6,500 bases of DNA from Candidatus Aminicenantota bacterium (GTDB lineage Bacteria > Acidobacteriota > Aminicenantia > Aminicenantales > Aminicenantaceae). The notes below the pieces were generated by a model. That model did no database searches, was not told where the DNA came from, and saw nothing but the letters and a program-made list of their open reading frames with translations. The position numbers were made by a program, and so were the translations under genes. Numbering within the stretch: the stretch's first letter is position 1; every line of letters begins with the position of its first letter. The DNA lies in the NCBI GenBank assembly GCA_030673995.1, contig DAOUYU010000099.1:1-6500 (forward strand), in the 5' to 3' direction. Positions 1 to 5,858 of this stretch are shown here, piece after piece.

Positions 1-119
1 TAAAATAACCTTACTTTATGCCCAAGATCCTCAAACGTCATCCTGTAATTACTGCTTATATAAAATCCTGAATTTTTATCCCTGATATCCACCGGAGACG
101 TTTGGAATACGACATTCAT
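1..119 (-). CDS. Probable glycosyltransferase, N-terminal fragment (runs off left edge)
   Basis: This minus-strand reading frame begins at ATG 119-117 and stays open to the window edge, giving 39 residues. The start is well fixed: an in-frame TAG (122-120) directly precedes the ATG, and AGGTG lies 5 bases upstream. The visible protein begins MNVVFQTSPVDIR and continues with YRMTFEDLGHKVRLF. A short hydrophobic first strand followed about 30 residues later by 'R..FE.LGH.V' is typical of the first Rossmann unit of GT-B glycosyltransferases, including CgeB/YkvP-like proteins. That assignment is inference from a short fragment; any Rossmann-like N-terminus with 'LGHxV' would look similar. It is divergent from the phosphodiesterase gene and fits a glycan locus. 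More than 80% of the gene is probably outside the window. Confidence 0.6.
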   Translation of the reverse strand, partial: MNVVFQTSPVDIRDKNSGFYISSNYRMTFEDLGHKVRLF

Positions 120-185
120 CTATACACCTAAACTTTTTAATAATTATATTTGTTTAAAAGATTAAAGATTTAAAGAGAATAGATA
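120..185. promoter_or_regulatory. Divergent promoter region with TATA-like boxes
   Basis: These 66 very AT-rich bases hold the promoters of both flanking genes. The palindrome TTTAAA at 153-158 lies about 30 bases before the plus-strand ATG at 186. By the usual archaeal spacing (TATA centre about 26 bases before the transcript start), a plus-strand transcript would begin near 182 and be almost leaderless. Read on the minus strand, the same element would give a start near 130, just ahead of the AGGTG that serves the minus gene. Other TATA-like matches are AAATATAATTA (minus, 141-151), TTATTAAAAA (minus, 134-143) and GATTTAAAG (plus, 168-176), so the exact boxes are uncertain. Confidence 0.5.
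125..129 (-). promoter_or_regulatory. Shine-Dalgarno-like site of the left-edge gene
   Basis: AGGTG on the minus strand lies 5 bases before ATG 119, a good distance for ribosome binding, and matches the archaeal GGTG core. Together with the in-frame TAG touching the ATG it supports this start. If transcription began at about 120, from the AAATATAATTA box, the site would not be in the mRNA; use of the TTTAAA box at 153-158 would include it. Confidence 0.45.
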
Positions 186-1793
186 ATGAATGATATCATG
201 AAAAACAAGCTGATACTTATTGGATTCGACGGAGCAGCTCTAGATATTACCAAACAATGGATTGAAGAAGGCGAACTCCCTTCGCTGAAAAAAATGATAG
301 AAACTGGAGTGCACTCCAGACTCGAAAGTGTTATGCCTTACGGGTCATGCATAGCTGGTACGTCCTTTTACACTGGAAAAAACCCGGCGAAAACAACTGT
401 TTTCAACTACATAAGGGATGACGGTTCTTTTCTTGATTTCAATCAAGTTAGAGGACCGACTTTTTGGAGCATTCTTGAAAAATATGGTTATAGGTGTTGT
501 GTCTTAGACGTTCCAATAACATACCCGCCGGAAAAAATTTCAGGCGCTATCATAGCAAGCCCCGCCCCTGAAGGATCGGAAGATTTCACTTATCCCAAAA
601 GTCTGATAGAGGATGATGAGGTAAGGAATTTTAATGTGCACGTGAGCAGAATCCTGAAACTATGTGAGAACCCGAAGATTAACAAGGAAAAGATACTCAT
701 GGAATTTAAGAGGGATATTGATCTTAAATTCCGTGTTTTAACTAAAAACTTGAGGTCAGAAAAATACGATCTTTCAATTCTCTGGGTAGCTATAACAGAT
801 CTCTTGCAACATTTCTTCTGGGAAGACAAAGAAGCTATGTTGAGTATATATTCCCATCTCGACGGCAAAATAGGTGAACTTCTTAAAGAATTCAGCAAAT
901 CTGACATAATAATATTTTCAGATCACGGATTTGCGAAATCTGAGGATTATTATTTCCATGTCAACGAATGGCTTAAGATGAACGGTTATCTCAAACTCAA
1001 CTGGAATCGGCTTAAGATGTACCTCTTCTACAAGGGTTATTACCTTATCGATAGGTACTTACCTAAAAAATGGAGAAACATGTTAGTGAAACCCATCATC
1101 AAAAGTATAAAGAAGACTACCCCCAAAGAATTATCCAAGCCTTTACATGAAACTAGGATCATAAAACTAGACAGCACATGGAAAAGACTCAAGGGCATAG
1201 ATTGGTCTAAGACGATGGCCTTCATGGATCAGTTGTGGGGAATAAGGATAAACCAAGACAAGCTGGAGAGGAAATATGAAGAAGCTAGAGATGATATTGT
1301 AGACAAACTACGTCAACTTGAGTATAAAAAAGAAAAGGTGATGGAAAGAGTCTGGGTAAGAGAAGAGATATTCAGTGGAGGTGCTGTAGAAGAGGTGCCT
1401 GACATAATTTTCCTTGCTAAAAGGAAATACGAACCGACCGGTATAATACTGTCATCGGTCTTCACCAAGAGAAGAAGAAAGGAGAAATACAAGGCAGGTA
1501 TCCACTACCCAACCAACGGAATATTTATAGCTTATGGCCCGGACTTCAAAAAAGGGCTGAGATTGGAAAGGGTAAGTCTACTTGACATAGTCCCCACTTC
1601 CCTCCGAATATTCGGCGTGCCTGTCCCGAAAGATATAGATGGAAGCATTCTAAAGCAGATATTCATTAAACTCAGTCCAAAAACAAAGAAAGGGGTGAAG
1701 TCAAACAAAGAGATAAAAAAATCTAAAAGATCATACACCAAAAAAGAAGAAGAAGAACTTAAGAATAAGCTGAAAATTCTGGGATACATCTGA
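186..1793 (+). CDS. Type I phosphodiesterase / alkaline phosphatase superfamily protein
   Basis: A 535-residue metal-dependent phosphodiesterase or nucleotide pyrophosphatase of the alkaline phosphatase superfamily. The expected metal and catalytic set can be traced: D15 in GFDGA, nucleophile candidate S54, D205 and H209 in TDLLQHFFW, D246 and H247 in SDHGF, and H440 in GIHYPTNGIF. The C-terminus is typical of the family: LLDIVPTSLRIFGVPVP and DGSIL, then a lysine-rich linker and a tail of the form 'Y..EEEE.L...L..LGYI'. No signal peptide is seen, so it probably acts in the cytoplasm; residues about 276-305 are rich in aromatic and basic residues and might touch membrane. An in-frame TAG at 180-182 makes ATG 186 the first possible start; the ATG at 198 (M5) is an alternative. 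Near the nucleophile the usual Trp is Gly and the usual 'KHG' is KTT. Such proteins often occur in polysaccharide loci; the substrate is unknown. Confidence 0.88.
   Translation: MNDIMKNKLILIGFDGAALDITKQWIEEGELPSLKKMIETGVHSRLESVMPYGSCIAGTSFYTGKNPAKTTVFNYIRDDGSFLDFNQVRGPTFWSILEKYGYRCCVLDVPITYPPEKISGAIIASPAPEGSEDFTYPKSLIEDDEVRNFNVHVSRILKLCENPKINKEKILMEFKRDIDLKFRVLTKNLRSEKYDLSILWVAITDLLQHFFWEDKEAMLSIYSHLDGKIGELLKEFSKSDIIIFSDHGFAKSEDYYFHVNEWLKMNGYLKLNWNRLKMYLFYKGYYLIDRYLPKKWRNMLVKPIIKSIKKTTPKELSKPLHETRIIKLDSTWKRLKGIDWSKTMAFMDQLWGIRINQDKLERKYEEARDDIVDKLRQLEYKKEKVMERVWVREEIFSGGAVEEVPDIIFLAKRKYEPTGIILSSVFTKRRRKEKYKAGIHYPTNGIFIAYGPDFKKGLRLERVSLLDIVPTSLRIFGVPVPKDIDGSILKQIFIKLSPKTKKGVKSNKEIKKSKRSYTKKEEEELKNKLKILGYI
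1715..1757 (-). terminator. Possible T-rich terminator of the minus-strand operon
   Basis: Downstream of the minus-strand stop at 1797, the minus strand carries a pyrimidine-rich stretch of repeated TTC ending in six T (1740-1757), then seven T (1715-1721). Archaeal transcription can end at such T-tracts without a hairpin. The stretch lies inside the 3' end of the convergent phosphodiesterase gene and is also explained by its Lys/Glu-rich tail, so the assignment is weak. Confidence 0.25.
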
Positions 1794-1796
1794 ATT

Positions 1797-3569
1797 TCAA
1801 AAAATCTTCTTTGCCTTTTCGTAATCTTCTGGTGTGTTGATGTTCATTATCATGAATTTTTTGTCCTTACCCAAAGGATATTTTTTAATGAATTCGTTCA
1901 AGGCAACAACCCCGCCGATATATATCCCCAAAACCATCTTTTCGTGCTGGGAATCTCTTTTTTTAAGCTGGTAAGGAGCATTTGCCAAGGTGATCATCGC
2001 CTCCATGAAATGCATCCTCTTTTCCCAGTTTTCATCTTTCTTTATCTTTTCGTATGTTCTCACCTTCTTGAGCATCTCTCTTTTGATTTTATTGAAATCC
2101 CTCACAAGGTCCATCCTTTTCAGCTGCAGACCGAGGGAAAATCTACCTGAAACTTCTTTAATCTGGACATCGAACAAATTTGACCTGTAAAGGTTGTACA
2201 GGTTTTGGTGGGGCGCGAAAAATTTCGCCAGATCTTCAATTTTGTCGCTTTCCACCTTGCCGGAAGCCGTGGATCCCCTGGGGTCTATCAAAATAAAATC
2301 CTCCTTTTCCTTGTCTATCAGCATGTTGTCGAATCTGAAATCTCCGTGAAAAAGGGAGACTTCCGGGGGTTCCAGAGAACTCATGAATTCCATGTCCTCA
2401 CTTATCTTTTTTATAAGACTCGATGCGTTTTCCATTTCCTTTCCGTTAATCACAATTTTCTCAGTTTTGAATATCTTGTCAATTAATTCAGATTTTCCTT
2501 CAATTGCTTTCACCCTTTTGTAAAATTTGTTTATGTACTCCTTTCTGATGAAGCCGATCTCAGGATTTTTCACTCCAAGTCTGTAGATTTCTCTGAACAT
2601 GAAGTCAAAAATCCCCTTTATAATTTTGACGCTTTTTTCTGTTGATATTTTCTTTTCGAAAAGCATGTTGCTCATGTTGGGGTGGGGGTAATACTTCATG
2701 TCGTAGTAGACATATGGTTTTTTCAAGCTGTAGCTGATTATTTCCGGGAAGTGTCGTTTAGCTCTGAGAGGCAGACTCTTTATCCATTTGACCTCATTCA
2801 CAAGCCTCTCTTCACCGTGTTTTCCTGCGGTTTTTCTCATCACGCTTCCCCTTCTTTCAAGATCATTTTCAACAGCTTCCCATTTTTTCTCGTATCTTAT
2901 ATCACCTACCGACACGCGTGATACCGAAGTATTGAACGTGATGTTGTGCATGCCAGTTTTTTTCGAAAACTCATCCAGGACGTCTGTTAAATTTTTCTTC
3001 CAGCTCCTTTTACTCAAAAGTTTTTTCAGAAGAGCTAGATCGTTCTTTCCGATTTTAAAAATAGAAGTAAAAAGTTTTTCAGATTCCAGACCATGGTCGA
3101 TCCTCCTCACTTTGCCCTTCCCGTTGTCTATAATCTTGGCTCCCATGTCGTCGATGAATCTGGATTCGACAAAAACCGATGAAACCAAATTCTCCCTCCT
3201 CTCTGAAATGACTTTCTTTAAAATCCCCTCTTCGAATACCGCATCGCCATCAAAAATCAGAACATCATCGTTTCCTGGGATTTTATCTAGGGCACATTTC
3301 AAAGAGAACGTTCTCTTCAACTCAATATTTTTTGAATTAATCACAATGTTCGGGCAGCTTTTCCTTATTTTTTTGATATTCTTTTTCCCCCAGCATTTAC
3401 CTTTGCTCCCCACGACAACGGTTATGTCTTTTATGCCGCATTTTTTCAGAATTCTTAGATGTATGTCGAGGATGGTTTCACCACCGATTTTAAACAGACA
3501 CTTTGGCAGTTTCTCTCCTGATTTTCCCATCCTCTTCCCGATACCGGATGCCAAAATTATCGCTTTCAT
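1797..3569 (-). CDS. Nucleotidyltransferase-kinase fusion A (NTP_transferase + APH/choline-kinase fold)
   Basis: A 590-residue, probably bifunctional enzyme. Residues 1-240 form a nucleotidyltransferase: the loop LASGIGKRMG with LPKCL (K23), DGD (D107, D109) for metal, and GDIRYEKKWE near 222-231. Residues about 241-560 form an APH/choline-kinase-like fold: VMRK (K246) and E259 as likely ATP-site Lys and Glu, catalytic loop HGDFRFDN (D410, N415), and metal-binding D429 in LIDPRG. The protein ends with NINTPEDYEKAKKIF, the usual last motif of nucleotidyltransferases, here displaced behind the kinase. It would phosphorylate a sugar or alcohol and then nucleotidylate it; the substrate is not evident. 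An upstream ATG at 3593 would add 8 residues, but ATG 3569 gives the canonical MKAIILASG start, matches paralogue B, and overlaps the HAD stop as ATGA. No Shine-Dalgarno is seen, so translation is probably coupled. It is last in its operon and more diverged than B after DPRG. Confidence 0.85.
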   Translation of the reverse strand: MKAIILASGIGKRMGKSGEKLPKCLFKIGGETILDIHLRILKKCGIKDITVVVGSKGKCWGKKNIKKIRKSCPNIVINSKNIELKRTFSLKCALDKIPGNDDVLIFDGDAVFEEGILKKVISERRENLVSSVFVESRFIDDMGAKIIDNGKGKVRRIDHGLESEKLFTSIFKIGKNDLALLKKLLSKRSWKKNLTDVLDEFSKKTGMHNITFNTSVSRVSVGDIRYEKKWEAVENDLERRGSVMRKTAGKHGEERLVNEVKWIKSLPLRAKRHFPEIISYSLKKPYVYYDMKYYPHPNMSNMLFEKKISTEKSVKIIKGIFDFMFREIYRLGVKNPEIGFIRKEYINKFYKRVKAIEGKSELIDKIFKTEKIVINGKEMENASSLIKKISEDMEFMSSLEPPEVSLFHGDFRFDNMLIDKEKEDFILIDPRGSTASGKVESDKIEDLAKFFAPHQNLYNLYRSNLFDVQIKEVSGRFSLGLQLKRMDLVRDFNKIKREMLKKVRTYEKIKKDENWEKRMHFMEAMITLANAPYQLKKRDSQHEKMVLGIYIGGVVALNEFIKKYPLGKDKKFMIMNINTPEDYEKAKKIF

Positions 3570-4063
3570 TTTTTGTTCTTTTGTAATATCCATTCTATAG
3601 CTTCTCTCACGGCTCCTTTCCCGCCAGACCTTTTTGTTATGTAACCGCCTCTCCTTTTGACAAGATCCTTTACCTCATCTGTGGCATTAGAAACAGCTAT
3701 GGGAAGACCTATTTTTTCAAGAACATGAACATCCCCGACATCATCGGACACGAAAGCGGCTTCTGAAATGTCCGCTTTCCATTTATCCAGATATTTCCTC
3801 ACGATGGACAGCTTATCTTCAGCACTCTTCGCTCTTACTAATTCTATACCCTGATCTTCGCATCGCTTCTTTGATATCGAGAAGCCGTCCTCGTGCGGTT
3901 CCTCTGTTATGACCAGAAGCTGTATACCCTCTGCCCTTGCTTTTGCGAACCCCTTGCCATCAATGCAGCTGAACTCTTTCAGGAATTTACCATCCCCTGT
4001 GTAGAAATATGATCCCGTCGACAATACACCATCACAGTCCATGAATACGGCTTTCACCTTCAT
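3566..4063 (-). CDS. KdsC-like HAD phosphatase
   Basis: A 165-residue HAD-superfamily phosphatase of the small, capless KdsC type (3-deoxy-D-manno-octulosonate 8-phosphate phosphatase and relatives). All motifs are present: I, DCDGVLSTG (nucleophile D9, acid/base D11); II, T53 in VITEE; III, K84 in EDKLSIV; IV, SDDVGD (D107, D111). GKFLKEF, DGKGFAKARAEGI and the C-terminal GGKGAVREAIEWIL are characteristic of KdsC and of the HAD domain of some CMP-sialate synthetases. Length is normal for the family. The start is secure: an in-frame TAA lies 15 bases upstream and a strong GGAGG precedes the ATG. It overlaps both neighbours by ATGA. It probably removes phosphate from a phosphorylated sugar or ulosonate made or used by the flanking kinase fusions. 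A Kdo pathway cannot be claimed, since no KdsA or KdsB is visible. Confidence 0.88.
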   Translation of the reverse strand: MKVKAVFMDCDGVLSTGSYFYTGDGKFLKEFSCIDGKGFAKARAEGIQLLVITEEPHEDGFSISKKRCEDQGIELVRAKSAEDKLSIVRKYLDKWKADISEAAFVSDDVGDVHVLEKIGLPIAVSNATDEVKDLVKRRGGYITKRSGGKGAVREAIEWILQKNKK

Positions 4064-5820
4064 TTTCCCCTCCTCTTACCGAACAGACCTTTCGCTTTCT
4101 CGTAATCTTCTGCCGTGTTTATGTTGATCCAAGTTTCATGCGGAAGCTCGCCTTTCCATTTTGATTTTAACCATATGTCAATAAATTCATTTATCAGATA
4201 TACCCCTCTTAGATATATCGCAATGGCCCTCTTCTCCTTTTCATCCATCTTCAAATGGAAGGGCATCATGCTGCAGAAATGGCTTACGTTGCTCAGCAGG
4301 GTTCTCAGCTTCCAGCTCGAATCCTTCTTTAAAAGATCATATTTTTCAAGAATTTTCGGGAACTCCTTGTTTATCTTTTTGTACTCTTTCAGTGCTGGGC
4401 ATTTACTGATTTTGAGGTTCGCCCTGACTTCGTTGTTTTTTATGCTGTATTTCAGTTCAAAAATACCATCGTGAATGAAATCGTACAAACCATAAAAAGA
4501 ATGCCAGAGTTTCCCCAGGTCATAAGTAAGACACAGTTTTTTATCTACCCCTCTGGGGTCGACGAGCACGAAATCTATGTCCTTTCCCGTCAGATCAACC
4601 AGCATGTTGTCGAAGTGAAGGTCTCCATGAACCATGGACGTGCCTGGTGGCTGCAAAACCTTCAACAGCCTTTGGTCGTTTTCGATCGTTTTCAGAAGCT
4701 GAAGAATGTTCGGACTCCTTCTGCCGTTCAGATTAACGTATTTCGCGTCTATTATCCTTTTCATTATTTTTGATCTCTCTCTGGTTTCCTCCAGTCTTCT
4801 CCTGATTCTTTGCACGTGTATCCTTTTGGCATAACCTTCGTCCGCTTGTCCTACTCTTTTCGTGTAAACTTTCTTGAACATGAAATCCATTATCCTTTCA
4901 AGAATCCGGAGAGCTTTCTTGGAATCGATTTCACCCCTCAAAAGAAGCTTTCTCAGGGAGGGTATTTTATAATAAGGCATCTCGAAATACACGGGATCTG
5001 ATTTTATGTTGTAATTCTTTATTTCGGAAAAATGAGGCTTGATGTCTTTTGGAAGATTCTTAAGCCATTTTATTTCATCGATGAGTTTTTCCTTCCCGAA
5101 TCCCGTAACCTCTTTCCGGATCAAAACCACTTTCTTGGTGTTCGCGTATGAACCACCAACCAGCGGGCCGTCCATTTTTTTCAACTCATCGGGATCCACG
5201 TTGTATATTTCATGTTTTTTGCAGATTTTGTTAAGAACGTTTCCCAGGTATTTTCTTTCATTTTTCTTCTCGGAAAGTTCTTTCTTGAGATCATTGAAAA
5301 TATCATTCCCTATTTTGGCTATTCCGCTGTATATGTTCCAGGGAAAGAACTTAGATTTTACCCTCTCGCCTATCTTAACAACCTTTTTATCATCCAGAAC
5401 CACTATACCCCACGTCTCCGCGGGGCTTGTCGCGACTCTGGATATTATAGCGTTCTTGTGCTTGTTGTTGAGCAAACTCATTATGGATTCTTTCTTGAAA
5501 ACAATGTCACCGTCTATTGCTAAAATAGGCCCTTTTTTCACGTTTTTGATTGCAAGATAGAGGCTGTATCCGTTTTTGGTCTTGGTGTTCTCGTTGTTTA
5601 TGATCATTTTCCGGTGTATGTTCTTTATCTTCCTGTAAACAGAATCATTCCAGCAATCACCCTTTCTCCCGGCCACGACGACTATGTCCTCCACGCCGCA
5701 GTCTTTGAGAATTTTTATCTGTCTCTCCAGAATTGACTTCCCGTTCACGTTTATGAGACACTTGGGAACGTTTTCTTCCACCAGTTTTTCAGGGCCAGCA
5801 GCCAATATTACAGCCTTCAT
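4060..5820 (-). CDS. Nucleotidyltransferase-kinase fusion B (NTP_transferase + APH/choline-kinase fold)
   Basis: A 586-residue paralogue of fusion A with the same architecture. Residues 1-215 are a nucleotidyltransferase: MKAVILAAG, VPKCL (K20), AIDGD (D103, D105), and WNIYSGIAKIG. Residues about 218-550 are the kinase: GGSYANTKKVVLIRKE (K236), E249 in the next helix, HGDLHFDN (D400, N405), and VDPRG (D421) followed by YDLGKLWHSFYGLYDFI. That last stretch resembles APH-like proteins of capsule loci. The protein ends INTAEDYEKAKGLF plus a basic tail, so the nucleotidyltransferase end motif again follows the kinase. The nucleotide loop is altered: GPEKLVEEN replaces the usual GxGxR pattern. The start is exact because an in-frame TAA (5823-5821) touches the ATG. 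A TATA-like box about 25 bases upstream suggests a leaderless transcript. LicC-LicA fusions for choline are an architectural precedent; the substrate here is unknown. Confidence 0.86.
   Translation of the reverse strand: MKAVILAAGPEKLVEENVPKCLINVNGKSILERQIKILKDCGVEDIVVVAGRKGDCWNDSVYRKIKNIHRKMIINNENTKTKNGYSLYLAIKNVKKGPILAIDGDIVFKKESIMSLLNNKHKNAIISRVATSPAETWGIVVLDDKKVVKIGERVKSKFFPWNIYSGIAKIGNDIFNDLKKELSEKKNERKYLGNVLNKICKKHEIYNVDPDELKKMDGPLVGGSYANTKKVVLIRKEVTGFGKEKLIDEIKWLKNLPKDIKPHFSEIKNYNIKSDPVYFEMPYYKIPSLRKLLLRGEIDSKKALRILERIMDFMFKKVYTKRVGQADEGYAKRIHVQRIRRRLEETRERSKIMKRIIDAKYVNLNGRRSPNILQLLKTIENDQRLLKVLQPPGTSMVHGDLHFDNMLVDLTGKDIDFVLVDPRGVDKKLCLTYDLGKLWHSFYGLYDFIHDGIFELKYSIKNNEVRANLKISKCPALKEYKKINKEFPKILEKYDLLKKDSSWKLRTLLSNVSHFCSMMPFHLKMDEKEKRAIAIYLRGVYLINEFIDIWLKSKWKGELPHETWININTAEDYEKAKGLFGKRRGK
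4069..4073 (-). promoter_or_regulatory. Strong Shine-Dalgarno site of the HAD phosphatase gene
   Basis: The minus strand reads GGAGGGGAAAATG, placing GGAGG 5 bases before ATG 4063. It lies in the last codons of the upstream fusion gene and encodes part of its basic tail. It is the clearest ribosome binding site in the window and shows that the organism uses Shine-Dalgarno initiation inside operons. It may give the phosphatase a higher translation rate than its neighbours, which lack such a site. Confidence 0.8.
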
Positions 5821-5839
5821 TTAACAAAACCTAACCTTG

Positions 5840-5850
5840 CTTTTAATAAA
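5840..5850 (-). promoter_or_regulatory. TATA-like promoter element before fusion B
   Basis: On the minus strand the 38-base gap holds TTTATTAAAAG with a purine-rich AATAAG just before it, a plausible BRE. The box centre is about 25 bases ahead of the ATG at 5820, so by archaeal spacing the transcript would start at or within a few bases of the start codon. No canonical Shine-Dalgarno is present (only AGGTTAGG). This suggests an internal, leaderless promoter for the last three genes, although read-through from the reductase gene is also possible. Confidence 0.5.
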
Positions 5851-5858
5851 CTTATTCC

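Noticed and set aside
151..178. Repeated TTTAAAAG / ATTAAAG / ATTTAAAG as an operator repeat
   Set aside because: The units are short, imperfect and AT-only. They are better read as alternative TATA-like sequence in an AT-rich promoter.
590..907. Minus-strand open frame of 105 codons inside the phosphodiesterase gene
   Set aside because: It lies opposite residues that include the metal ligands D205 and H209. The product is Ser/Leu-rich low-complexity sequence without homology features.
3567..3593. Earlier ATG (3593) as start of fusion A
   Set aside because: It would add MDITKEQK before the canonical MKAIILASG, which normally begins this fold. Paralogue B starts at the equivalent Met, and ATG 3569 forms the same ATGA overlap seen at the other junction.
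2788..3600. Plus-strand open frame of 270 codons opposite fusion A
   Set aside because: It is the antisense of a gene with clear catalytic motifs. Its Phe/Ser/Pro-rich product has no recognisable domain and reflects the Lys/Glu-rich coding on the other strand.
3566..4063. Naming the HAD gene kdsC and inferring a Kdo pathway
   Set aside because: The family match is good, but no Kdo synthase or CMP-Kdo synthetase is visible, and KdsC-like proteins act on several phosphorylated sugars.
5039..5560. Plus-strand open frame of 173 codons opposite fusion B
   Set aside because: Same situation: hydrophobic and serine-rich shadow of the nucleotidyltransferase region, with no motifs and no start signals.
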